A DNA stretch of 64,000 bases from JAJFJD01 sp965228975. Its GTDB lineage: Bacteria > Pseudomonadota > Alphaproteobacteria > UBA8366. Under the pieces are notes generated by a model. That model saw only the letters and a program-made list of their open reading frames with translations, made no database searches and was not told the DNA's origin. Position numbers and translations under genes: made by a program. This document shows, one piece after another, positions 23,856-32,484 of this stretch. Every line of letters starts with the position of its first letter. Position 1 is the first letter of the stretch. The stretch lies in the NCBI GenBank assembly GCA_965228975.1, contig OZ245851.1:4216001-4280000 (forward strand), given 5' to 3'.

Positions 23856-24650
23856 CTATATGCTGCGCGTGCGACCACCATCGACGTTGATCGCAGTTCC
23901 GGTGATGCGACTTGCCCTGCTTGAGGCGAGAAAGACTGTCAGATCGGCAACATCCTCAACACGGATAACACATCGAAGCGGCACTTCTTCGCAGAGCTTC
24001 CGCTCGGCATCCTGTTGGTTCAGGCCGTGATCCCGCATGGTTCGCTCAACCAGGTCGTCCCAACGATCGGTGTCCGTCGAGCCCGGGCAGATGGCATTGA
24101 CCGTTATACCTTTCGGTCCATACAGGTTTGCCATCGCCTTTGTGACACTGTTGGTGCCCATATTGATCGGCCCGGACAGCATCGAATAAGGTGACGGCTC
24201 GCGGCCGCGCGTGCCGGATAGATTGATAATGCGCGCCTGATCGGATTTTTCCAGTTCCTGGGCGCATTCACGCGTCATTCGCATAAGTCCGATCGGCTTG
24301 ATCATGAAATTTTCTTCGAGAATGTCCTCGGGGATGTCCGTCAGGCCGCCGCGAAAGAAACCCGCGGCGTTGTTGACGAGGATATCGAGCCCGCCGAGCA
24401 TCTCTATTCCTTCCACAACAGCCGGCCTGATCCGCGCTCGGTCGAGGAAGTCGAGCTGAATAATCGGCGTCATGACGCCGTGTGCATTCGCAAGGTCTTG
24501 CGACAAGGCCTCACAGTCGGGAGGATTGCGCGTGAATAGGGCTACGTCGACGCCTTCCTCTGCGAGACCACGTGCGATCGCTGCCCCGATGCCGCGCGAA
24601 GCGCCCGTTACAAAGGCTTTCCGCCCTCTCAGATTCAATTCCATATTCAC
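23856..24650 (-). CDS. Short-chain dehydrogenase/reductase family protein
   Basis: A 264-residue Rossmann-fold SDR. The cofactor motif TGASRGIGAAIA is at residues 15-26, and NNAAGF follows near residue 91. The C-terminal GTAINVDGGR is typical. The active site is odd: where most members have YxxxK the sequence reads NSVTKA, so the catalytic Tyr appears to be Asn while Lys is kept. It may be a non-redox or altered SDR, or use another proton donor. Residues GREPSPYS could supply a Tyr nearby. It is followed downstream by remnants and the CMD-like gene. Substrate unknown. Confidence 0.85.
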   Translation of the reverse strand: MNMELNLRGRKAFVTGASRGIGAAIARGLAEEGVDVALFTRNPPDCEALSQDLANAHGVMTPIIQLDFLDRARIRPAVVEGIEMLGGLDILVNNAAGFFRGGLTDIPEDILEENFMIKPIGLMRMTRECAQELEKSDQARIINLSGTRGREPSPYSMLSGPINMGTNSVTKAMANLYGPKGITVNAICPGSTDTDRWDDLVERTMRDHGLNQQDAERKLCEEVPLRCVIRVEDVADLTVFLASSRASRITGTAINVDGGRTRSI

Positions 24651-24788
24651 TACTCCTTTGCGCGCCGCGGCCCCGCTTACGGCAACTGATGTGACCGCCG
24701 CTCCGGCGGCAATCCAGATTTCTTGCCTGCCACAGCTATCGGCACGAAACCACCTGCAAACAAATTCAACTGGATCGGCAAAGGCGCT

Positions 24789-25160
24789 TTAGGGTTGCCC
24801 CATCATGTCTGCCAACGAAGCAATTGCGGATTGCACGGATTTACGAAGTCCGGGTGGTAACGATTGCACCGCTTGGGCGGTCTTCAAAATCTCGCCATCG
24901 AGCTTGGCATCCACCTCCTCCGCATGCCCGTCCAGTCCCTCGAAAAACCAGGCAACTGGCACGCCAAGAATTTGTGCGATCTGCCACAACCGGCTTGCGG
25001 AAATTCGGTTCGCCCCGCTTTCGTACTTTTGAAGCTGCTGAAAGGTGAGCCCAAGTTGATCCGCAAGATCGCTCTGGCTCATTGCGCGCAGCACGCGACG
25101 AGTCTTGACGCGGCGACCGACGTGAACATCGACAGGATGTGGTGACTTGGATTTCCTCAT
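24789..25160 (-). CDS. XRE-family transcriptional regulator (PraR/PhrR-like), paralogue 3
   Basis: A 123-residue paralogue of the regulators at 5219 and 11482, with MRKSKSPHPVDVHVGRRVK, GLTFQQLQKYESGANRISA and LGVPVAWFFEGLDG. Its tail (QSLPPGLRKSVQSAIASLAD) resembles the tail of paralogue 1. It sits inside the catabolic block between the SDR and MmgE/PrpD genes, so it is a candidate regulator of that block. Unlike the other two it has no GC-rich terminator hairpin before the ATG, though TATGCTAGCCTG is shared with the leader of paralogue 2. Confidence 0.9.
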   Translation of the reverse strand: MRKSKSPHPVDVHVGRRVKTRRVLRAMSQSDLADQLGLTFQQLQKYESGANRISASRLWQIAQILGVPVAWFFEGLDGHAEEVDAKLDGEILKTAQAVQSLPPGLRKSVQSAIASLADMMGQP

Positions 25161-25295
25161 CGTGAGCAGGCTAGCATAGGAGAAATATCCCGTTCTGAAA
25201 CGAGTGACGGTCTCAACGACGATTTCATTTCCCGCCCGTCTTCACTCGATTCGGTCACAACGATGGGTCAGAAACCCGCTCCGATGAAAACTTCC

Positions 25296-26660
25296 TCAAG
25301 AAACCCCATGCGCGATGCTGTCAGACGAACTGAGCAATTCGACAAACGCGTTTACATTCGAGCACCGGGCAAAGTCGTGGATGATTGCAAGACTTTCCTC
25401 TACCCGCTCTGGCGGGACTGCTGGAGACGTTAGACTGCGGTATTTGGCATCAATATCAGCCCAATCAATGCCCCGGCATCCGGCACCTTTTGGCACCAGG
25501 ACGGTGTCCTCGAAAAACCGCCCGTCCTTGGTTTCGATGGCCACCTTGGCGCCTTGGCGGTAGTCGGAGACGTTTTCCGTCGGTGGCGGTCCAACCTCGG
25601 TCTTGTCTATCAATTGATGGATGACCGGATCGTCGATCTTCGCCTGTGTCGCATGCACCCATGTGAAATCCCGATCGGCGACACTGGCAGCCAAAAAGTA
25701 GGCGGTGCTGTGTGCCATGTCGACGAGGTTTTCTGGATGGCGAGGGCCGGCAAACGAAGTCAGGCCGGGTCGCGACAATCTGATCGCCGCGACGTTCTCA
25801 GGCCTGACATTACCTTTGCGTGCCGCATTCGCTGCCGCTTCGGCGGTCGCGTGGTTGAAATGGCTGCCTGGCATCAGCTTGATCGCCATGTCGGTAACGA
25901 TATCCCACTCCTGTCCAAGATCCGCGACAATACTGGCGCTGTCGTTGCAATCCGGTGCGCCATAAGTTTCGCAGAACCCACCCGGCATTTCGAAAATTCT
26001 GTCTTCGGCCGTGAAACCACGTTCCGCAGCCATGGCCGCCTCCATCCCGAGCAAAGTAGCGAGGCCACCGTGATATTCGCGGGCGACGCTCTCATTGCCT
26101 GCAGCCACGAGACCACCGATGGATGTTGCGGAGAGTCCTATGGCATGGGTCATTTGCGCCTCGCCGAGCCCGAGCAGTCGTGCCGTTGCCACCGCACCAC
26201 TGAAGATAGCGATCAAGCATGCGTGAAATCCGCGCTGGCGAAAGCCTGGGGTAATCGAAGCGCCTATGCGTCCCGCCGCCTCATAGCCGAGCACAATGGC
26301 GGCGAGTACATCCGGGCCATTGGCGCCCGTCCTCTCTGCCATCGCGAGTGTGCTCGCGGTTAGTGGCGTGCCGGCATGGGTGATATTGCGGAGATCGCTG
26401 TCGTCGGAGGCTGCCGCATCACTCATTACCGCATTTGCGCGCGCCGCACTGATGGCAGGCAATTTTGGTCCGCCACTAAACCAGATGCTCGCTTCCGGGC
26501 GCCCGCCCCGTTCCTGTGAGAGATCACGGATGACAGCGGCCGACGAAATGTTCCTGCCACAAGCCGCACTCGCCAATGTGGAGGCTATCAGCATTGCCGC
26601 ATGGTCGAGCGTCTGCGCAGGAAGATCAGCAAATTCCGCTTTGGCAACGAATGCCGCCAA
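25296..26660 (-). CDS. MmgE/PrpD family protein, copy 1
   Basis: A 454-residue protein of the MmgE/PrpD fold, which includes 2-methylcitrate dehydratase and cis-aconitate decarboxylase. It shows DAAASDDSDLRNITHAGTPL (the pattern D-D-x-x-x-x-x-H-x-G-x-x-L of the substrate site), a GLGEAQMTHAIGLSATSIGG segment and the later MPGSHFNHATAEAAAN. It would act on a tricarboxylate-like or related small acid. A second family member at 27785 lies on the other strand with the TauD-like gene between. Pairs of MmgE/PrpD genes with CaiB-type transferases are frequent in alphaproteobacterial catabolic loci of unknown substrate. Confidence 0.88.
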   Translation of the reverse strand: MAAFVAKAEFADLPAQTLDHAAMLIASTLASAACGRNISSAAVIRDLSQERGGRPEASIWFSGGPKLPAISAARANAVMSDAAASDDSDLRNITHAGTPLTASTLAMAERTGANGPDVLAAIVLGYEAAGRIGASITPGFRQRGFHACLIAIFSGAVATARLLGLGEAQMTHAIGLSATSIGGLVAAGNESVAREYHGGLATLLGMEAAMAAERGFTAEDRIFEMPGGFCETYGAPDCNDSASIVADLGQEWDIVTDMAIKLMPGSHFNHATAEAAANAARKGNVRPENVAAIRLSRPGLTSFAGPRHPENLVDMAHSTAYFLAASVADRDFTWVHATQAKIDDPVIHQLIDKTEVGPPPTENVSDYRQGAKVAIETKDGRFFEDTVLVPKGAGCRGIDWADIDAKYRSLTSPAVPPERVEESLAIIHDFARCSNVNAFVELLSSSDSIAHGVS

Positions 26661-26822
26661 TTCTTGAGCTACGGTGATGACATGTCCTCTCGAGTACCTA
26701 AAAAGTCGCAGAGAACCTTATCAGACATATCAAATCCCTTACGACCGTTTATGGCGGAGTGTCACGTCGGTGTTACCGCTATGCTTGGCATCTGACATGC
26801 TCCGTTCATCCGGAAAGTCTTG

Positions 26823-27656
26823 CTAAACCGGCCGGTCTCCTTCGAGCAAAAGCCGATAGAGCATGCGATGCTCCGCCGGATCGTAGTCGTGATAGGCTTG
26901 ATGCATCGCCTGCCTGTTATCCCAGATCAACATATCGCCCTGCCGCCATTTGTGACGGTAGGCGAACTCGGGTTTGATGCCTTTTTCGAGGATATCCGCG
27001 AGCAGTTCTCGCGTCTCTTCTGGTGTGAAGCCGGTGACATAGTCCGTCTTGACGGTATGGAACCAAAGCGCCTTGCGGCCATTTTCGGGATGCATGCGGA
27101 CCAATGGATGGAAAACCGGCACGGACTTCTTCTTGGCTTCAAGTTCCTGCCCCTTCGGTGAATCCCGCACCGCGGCGCGACCCTGGTTCACATTGGCCGT
27201 CTTGGCACCATTGATCTTCACCTTTATCTCGTCCGGCAGCGCGTCGTAGGCGGCAGCCATATTGCAGACCCCCGTATCGCCGCCGGCACTGGGAAGCGCA
27301 ACGGCGTAGAGAACCGTGCATTTCGGTGGACATTCCCGGTTCGTGTGGTCGGTGTGCCAAGTGGACCCGCGAAGGATGCGCTTGCCGTTGCGGTCGGTGT
27401 GGCCGCTCGAGACAATATTGATGAGTGGTTCCTCGGGTAGGTTGAAATCGGAGAAATTTTGTGGAATGGGCTTCCCGAAAACGCTGGCCGCTTCAACGTA
27501 GTCCTTCGGCGAATATTCCTGATCCCGGATGACGAGCGCGACATGCTGGACAAGGGCTGCGTTCAGCGCCTTTCGGTCTTCCTTGGAAATCGGCTGGGCG
27601 AGGTCGATGTCCGTAACTTCGGCGCCGATAAAGGGCCCCAAAGGGGAAATTTTCAT
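26823..27656 (-). CDS. TauD/TfdA-family Fe(II)/2-oxoglutarate dioxygenase, copy 2
   Basis: A 277-residue dioxygenase. His101 and Asp103 (STWHTDHTN) and His252 (AMHQAYHDY) form the iron site, with Arg264 and Arg268 towards the C-terminus for 2-oxoglutarate. The start MKISPLGPFIGAEV at 27656 is preferred: AAGGAC precedes it, the family begins with this segment, and the longer reading would overlap the divergent MmgE/PrpD gene. It is divergent from that gene with 128 bp between, so they may share control. It is only distantly related to the dioxygenase at 2892. Substrate unknown. Confidence 0.9.
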   Translation of the reverse strand: MKISPLGPFIGAEVTDIDLAQPISKEDRKALNAALVQHVALVIRDQEYSPKDYVEAASVFGKPIPQNFSDFNLPEEPLINIVSSGHTDRNGKRILRGSTWHTDHTNRECPPKCTVLYAVALPSAGGDTGVCNMAAAYDALPDEIKVKINGAKTANVNQGRAAVRDSPKGQELEAKKKSVPVFHPLVRMHPENGRKALWFHTVKTDYVTGFTPEETRELLADILEKGIKPEFAYRHKWRQGDMLIWDNRQAMHQAYHDYDPAEHRMLYRLLLEGDRPV

Positions 27657-27784
27657 GATGCTGTCCTTGTTTTCGGTCCCGGGCAGTTCGGTACTAGTAT
27701 AGTCGTGATGCCGACATCGCCGAATTAACGGCGACCGCGCGCACCATGCCTGCCACCGCCAGAGCCCCGAAGGATCGTCCAGCC

Positions 27785-29182
27785 ATGACCGACGCAACCC
27801 GACACTTCGTCAGCTTTGCCGCGGAATGCCATGCCGATTCCTTCCCCGCAAAGGCCCGCGCCATGGCGGTCGATGCGATCACCGACTGCCTTGGCTGCAT
27901 CATTGCCGGCGCTGGCGAGCCGGTGTCGCAAAAATTGGCGCGGGTCATGGGGGGCACTCCGGATGATGTCGGCGGAAGCTTCGTTCCGCTGGTCGGTACC
28001 GGCCGCTTCACGACGCCGCATGATTCAGCGCTCTACAACGGGACCCTGGCACATGCCATCGACTACGACGACGTCACGCATCCGGCCTACGCGCACCCTG
28101 GTGCGTCCCTGGTTCCCGCGATTCTTGCCACGGCCGGAAAAGCAGAGACGTCCGGCAGCGCGGCCGTGACCGCCTACATTCTCGGTATCGAGATGATTAG
28201 CAAGCTCGGCCGTGCGCTCAACACTGCGCACTACAAGAATGGGTGGCATGCCACCGCGACATTCGGGAGCCTTGGGGCGGCGGCGACCGCATCCTCACTG
28301 CTATCGCTGGCGCCCGAGTCTTTCGCGATGGCGCTCGCGATGGCGGCGTCGGCCTCAAGCGGCCTGCGCGCCAACTTCGGCACCATGACCAAGCCGCTGC
28401 ACGCGGGATACGCGTCGCGGAACGGTGTGCTGGCCACGTTGATGGCTCGTGAAGGCATTACCGCGTCCACCAATATTCTTGACCACCGCTTCGGCTTTGC
28501 CGGTGTCTTCAACCATCATCAGAACATAGCGGCCGAGCACTTCACGACCTGGGGCGATCCGCTGGAAATACTCACCGAGTTCGGACTTGGACTGAAACCG
28601 TATCCGGCATGCGGTGCAGCACATCCCCCCATCGAGGCGGCGGTGTGCCTGCGCGACCAGATCCCCGGCGGGCTGGCAGCCATCGAGCGCGTGCGCGTCG
28701 GCGTGACGGAGATGCATTTCGAGCCCATGGTCTGCGACCGGGCAACGACGCCTCTCGAAGGAAAATTCTGCATGGGCTATTGCATCGCCGCGGCCCTTCT
28801 GGACGGAGACGTCACCCTTGGGACATTCACCGATGCGGCGCTCGCGCGGATCAACGCGTCCGGCCTGGCTGAGAAGGTCACAATGGAACTCGACGGCCGT
28901 GTCGCGGGTAACACCGAATTCGGCGCCGTCGTCACGATCGAGACCCGCGATGGACAGATTCTCGAGGAACTCGTGCCGTTAGCGATCGGCAAGCCCGAGC
29001 GCTGGTTCCCGAAGAAACGCCTCGCCACAAAGTTTCACGATTGCTGCAGTACCGTTATCGATCATGTCCTGGCGGACGAGATCTTCACCCTGGCACAGGG
29101 GCTGGATCAGGCGCCCTCGTTGGAACCCCTAACAAAGGCGCTTGCCCAGGTTCGCCTAAAACCTGCGAAGACGAGCCCCTGA
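27785..29182 (+). CDS. MmgE/PrpD family protein, copy 2
   Basis: A 465-residue MmgE/PrpD protein. The N-terminal helix AVDAITDCLGCIIAGAGEP, the substrate-site block TLAHAIDYDDVTHPAYAHPG, and KPLHAGYASRNGVLATLMA are in family order. It starts at ATG 27785; the longer in-frame reading would begin inside the leader of the divergent dioxygenase. It shares family but not close identity with the protein at 25296. It is the last clear gene of the catabolic block. Its reaction is likely a hydration/dehydration or decarboxylation of a small carboxylic acid, by family inference only. Confidence 0.88.
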   Translation: MTDATRHFVSFAAECHADSFPAKARAMAVDAITDCLGCIIAGAGEPVSQKLARVMGGTPDDVGGSFVPLVGTGRFTTPHDSALYNGTLAHAIDYDDVTHPAYAHPGASLVPAILATAGKAETSGSAAVTAYILGIEMISKLGRALNTAHYKNGWHATATFGSLGAAATASSLLSLAPESFAMALAMAASASSGLRANFGTMTKPLHAGYASRNGVLATLMAREGITASTNILDHRFGFAGVFNHHQNIAAEHFTTWGDPLEILTEFGLGLKPYPACGAAHPPIEAAVCLRDQIPGGLAAIERVRVGVTEMHFEPMVCDRATTPLEGKFCMGYCIAAALLDGDVTLGTFTDAALARINASGLAEKVTMELDGRVAGNTEFGAVVTIETRDGQILEELVPLAIGKPERWFPKKRLATKFHDCCSTVIDHVLADEIFTLAQGLDQAPSLEPLTKALAQVRLKPAKTSP

Positions 29183-29238
29183 CCGACGACCCGCACCATT
29201 GGACAATGCCTACCCGAAGGACCGGGCCGGCTCAGACC

Positions 29239-29300
29239 GGTTCGGCAATGAAAACGGGAATCCAGCGCGGCGCCTTTGCCTCATATTCATCATAAGCTGA
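29239..29300 (-). pseudogene. C-terminal scrap of a nitroreductase/F420-type quinone reductase family gene
   Basis: The minus-strand reading AYDEYEAKAPRWIPVFIAEP then V-stop resembles the conserved C-terminus of deazaflavin-dependent nitroreductase family proteins (YxxYQAKTxRxIPVF). No continuous frame extends upstream of it, so only a remnant remains. The rest of the gap 29183-29451 shows nothing else. Confidence 0.45.
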
Positions 29301-29451
29301 TTTCGACCGGGGGGGCATTGTCAATCATCGACATCCCAGCCAACCGCGACGCCCTGCCAGCAGATTTCCCATGGACTGATATTTTCTATCAGATGCTTGG
29401 CCGACGTTTCGGCATATGCTGCCTACACGGATTAGAATCAGGGTGCCGATC

Positions 29452-29994
29452 ATGTCCACAACGCTGAAGGTTTACCTGGCTGGCCCGGATGTTTTTCGAC
29501 CGGACGCCACGGAATACGGGCAATGGCTCAAGGCAATTTGCCAGGAACATGGCTTTGAAGGTGTCTTCCCTGCCGATGCAGGAATCGATAGGGCCGGGGG
29601 AGAACCCTTCGAAATTGCGAAGGCGATTTTCGAAGCGAACATCAACCTTATTCACGATTGCAGTGCCGTGATCGCCAACATGTCACCGTTTCGTGGGCCG
29701 AATATGGACGTCGGAACCGCTTTCGAAACCGGTTACGCAAGTTCTCTGGGGAAGCTGATCATTGGATATTCGACTGACAATCGAGATTATATAGAGAAGG
29801 TCGCAAACTTCTTCGCCGATGATCTTCGGGAGCAGAATGGCGGATGGTGCGACCCTGACGGCAATCTCGTCGAAAACTTTGGTTTGCCGGAAAACCTGAT
29901 GGTGGGCTGTGCGGTAACGGAAGTCGTCGATGACTTCGAGTCAGCGATCAAACTTCTGGCGCTGCTACGCAGAGAAACGGCTCATTTGTTCTGA
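29452..29994 (+). CDS. Nucleoside 2-deoxyribosyltransferase family protein
   Basis: A 180-residue protein of the NDT/DUF4406-like fold. It starts KVYLAGPDVF (nucleotide-binding loop) and carries the active-site segment MSPFRGPNMDVGTAFETGYA, whose Glu is the catalytic nucleophile in characterised family members. The family exchanges or hydrolyses bases of deoxyribonucleosides in salvage; some relatives act in defence by acting on nucleotides. AGGGTG precedes the ATG at 29452; the longer in-frame reading is less likely. It lies between the catabolic block and the defence island and could belong to either. Confidence 0.82.
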   Translation: MSTTLKVYLAGPDVFRPDATEYGQWLKAICQEHGFEGVFPADAGIDRAGGEPFEIAKAIFEANINLIHDCSAVIANMSPFRGPNMDVGTAFETGYASSLGKLIIGYSTDNRDYIEKVANFFADDLREQNGGWCDPDGNLVENFGLPENLMVGCAVTEVVDDFESAIKLLALLRRETAHLF

Positions 29995-30187
29995 CGTATG
30001 TCGTCAGAGTTTTTCGGACAGAGTGACGTACAGAATAAGAGAGTGTTTGGCTCTAACAAAGGTCCTGGATGTGGTGCAACAGAATCATTTTGAGAACCAT
30101 GATTTTGAGGATCCAGAACGAAAACTTATCGTAATTCGGCTGCACGTTTAACAGAAAGAAATCTATTCTTCCTGTATGGGGGCGAGA

Positions 30188-32482
30188 ATGGCTACTTGGA
30201 CAGATTTCGAACATACATCCCAGGTTCTTAAGGCCGCGGATTCTTGGCGTGAGCAATGCTTACTCAGTGACGGCAGCATCTTCTCCAAACAGCATCTGTG
30301 GACACAAGGGAATATCAGCGAGCTAAAACGGCTTTTTGTCGATAACCCTATTCTTGGCGACAAGCCATTTTATGAAAAACTCAATGAGCAAATCGGCAAT
30401 GCCAAACCCGAAATAAGTAAATTGGCCTCTGAAGCGGTTTGGCTTTTGCTCTTGTTTGTTTACGAACGACATTTCGGGGTTGATAAAAAGCGAGAGAGAA
30501 TTTCAGAAGTCTGGAATTTCTCTGGGGAACAACTCCCTTCCTCCGAACAGCTACTGGATGACCGTCTTCGCGGGCTAGCGAATCCCGGCGCTGCGTTTCT
30601 CACCAAAATTTGGGCTGAGTACGGTTTTCTCCTGATCCTATTGCAAACATGGAAATCACTGCCGGCTGCCGATCAAATGCGGTTGCTGACGGATAATCCA
30701 TGGGAGTTATGCGAATGGGTCACCAGCATTGAGGGAGGTGATGTCCGCGCTTTTCGACACATGTTTCTTTACTTCTGTTATCCCGCGGAATTTGAACGGA
30801 GCTGCAGCCGCAACCACAAGAAAAAGATCCACGCGGCGTTCTCCCAAAAAATCAAAGGGCAACGCGATCCGTACCAATCTGATCGATCCCCTTGCGGTCT
30901 AGATAAATCCATTCTTCAAATTCGACGAGCTTTAGAGGTCGAACACGGAAAAACCGAAATCGACTTTTATGTTGAGCCCTTGCGATCACAGTGGCTTGAC
31001 GATAACCGCCGCGACGGCACCGATAAAGAGCCGGAAACACAGGGTGATGGCTCAGCTGAAGAAAAGCGGTACTGGATCGAAAAGACTATCGTGCAGGGTC
31101 GATCTGATCGACAGAGCGGTCCGCATCGCATTGGCGCCGCACTTTGGTCGCCACAGAAATCGAGCGACGGTAAGGACATTTACGCAAACATGCGCGACGT
31201 CGCTCACGGCGATGTCGTATTCCATCTGACTGATAATTTGGGCATCACAGGCGTCTCGGTCGCCGAAGGTGCGGTAGACAAGAGCTTTACGGGGGTTGAA
31301 GGCACTTCCTGGGGGCAACAGCCGTCATACCGAATCCCCCTGCAAGATTACCAAGTGTTGGACCCGCCGCTCTCTCGCGAGGCATTCTTTTCGGACGATG
31401 AAATTAGGGGCGGCTTGGAAGAGCTTCTAAATTCGAGTGAGGGACACGGTCTTTTTTACAATAAGCAGCTCGATCTCAATCAAGGGGCCTACCTGACCCA
31501 AGCTCCTGTGACTCTTTTGAGTTTACTCAATCGCGCTTATCAAAAAAGCACAGGGAAGTCCTTGCCATACTTAGATAGCGACATTCCAAGGCCCGTTCCG
31601 GAGACTGAATACACGGTTGAAGATGCAGTAGAGGATCTATTTCTCGACCTAGAAAGCGCCGAACGTATCCTCACCATTTGGCGCAGCAAAAAGAACCTCA
31701 TCCTTCAAGGTCCGCCGGGCGTCGGGAAAACGTTTGCTGCACGCCGGTTGGCGTTTTCATTAATGGGATCGCATGCTCCAGACCGGCTGGGCTTCATTCA
31801 ATTTCATCAATCCTATTCTTACGAAGATTTTATTCAGGGGTATCGGCCAAAGCCTGATGGGTTCGAGCTTCAAAACGGCCGATTTTTCGATTTCTGCCGT
31901 CGAGCTGCAGAGCACCTAGATCAACGCTTTGTTTTCATTATCGATGAGATCAACCGAGGCAATCTGAGTAAGATTTTTGGAGAGCTCATGTTGCTGATTG
32001 AGGCGGACAAGCGAGGAACGGAATGGGAGTTACCTCTAGCTTACAGCAAACCCAACGAGAAATTTTCCGTACCAGAAAACGTCTTTCTACTCGGTCTCAT
32101 GAATACTGCAGATAGGTCATTGGCCGTTGTCGATTACGCACTTCGTCGGAGGTTCGGTTTTTTTGATCTCGTTCCGGAATTCGATTCAGAGAAATTTGGA
32201 ACCCATCTCCGTGGGAACGGCGTATCAGATGATCTCATTAACTTGATTAGGCATCAGCTTGGAGATCTCAATCGAGAAATCGCCAACGACCAAGCAAACC
32301 TCGGTCGTGGGTTTTGTATCGGGCATAGCTTCTTCTGTACGAAACGAGACGAACTATCTTCGGAGGAAGAATGGTATCGGCTTGTCATTGAAACAGAAGT
32401 CGTTCCTCTCTTGGAAGAGTATTGGTTTGATAGCCCCACTCGTGTCGCCACTTGGCGAGACCGTCTCCTTGCTGGGATCTGA
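30188..32482 (+). CDS. mcrB: McrB-like AAA+ GTPase of a type IV restriction system
   Basis: A 764-residue motor subunit that should bind modified DNA, hydrolyse GTP and drive the McrC nuclease. The N-terminal 300 residues are of unknown fold. Next comes an EVE-like reader at about 315-395 (ALWSPQK...YANMRDVAHGDVVFHLTDN), a PUA-like domain linked to modified-base recognition. The AAA+ core has Walker A LQGPPGVGKT (about 505-515), Walker B FIIDEINRGN and the McrB-specific MNTADRSLAVVD. An ATG 12 bp upstream (30176) is also possible; GGGGGCGAGA sits before the one used. mcrC follows after 2 bp. Base composition is lower in GC than the flanks, suggesting transfer. Confidence 0.9.
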   Translation: MATWTDFEHTSQVLKAADSWREQCLLSDGSIFSKQHLWTQGNISELKRLFVDNPILGDKPFYEKLNEQIGNAKPEISKLASEAVWLLLLFVYERHFGVDKKRERISEVWNFSGEQLPSSEQLLDDRLRGLANPGAAFLTKIWAEYGFLLILLQTWKSLPAADQMRLLTDNPWELCEWVTSIEGGDVRAFRHMFLYFCYPAEFERSCSRNHKKKIHAAFSQKIKGQRDPYQSDRSPCGLDKSILQIRRALEVEHGKTEIDFYVEPLRSQWLDDNRRDGTDKEPETQGDGSAEEKRYWIEKTIVQGRSDRQSGPHRIGAALWSPQKSSDGKDIYANMRDVAHGDVVFHLTDNLGITGVSVAEGAVDKSFTGVEGTSWGQQPSYRIPLQDYQVLDPPLSREAFFSDDEIRGGLEELLNSSEGHGLFYNKQLDLNQGAYLTQAPVTLLSLLNRAYQKSTGKSLPYLDSDIPRPVPETEYTVEDAVEDLFLDLESAERILTIWRSKKNLILQGPPGVGKTFAARRLAFSLMGSHAPDRLGFIQFHQSYSYEDFIQGYRPKPDGFELQNGRFFDFCRRAAEHLDQRFVFIIDEINRGNLSKIFGELMLLIEADKRGTEWELPLAYSKPNEKFSVPENVFLLGLMNTADRSLAVVDYALRRRFGFFDLVPEFDSEKFGTHLRGNGVSDDLINLIRHQLGDLNREIANDQANLGRGFCIGHSFFCTKRDELSSEEEWYRLVIETEVVPLLEEYWFDSPTRVATWRDRLLAGI

Positions 32483-32484
32483 TC

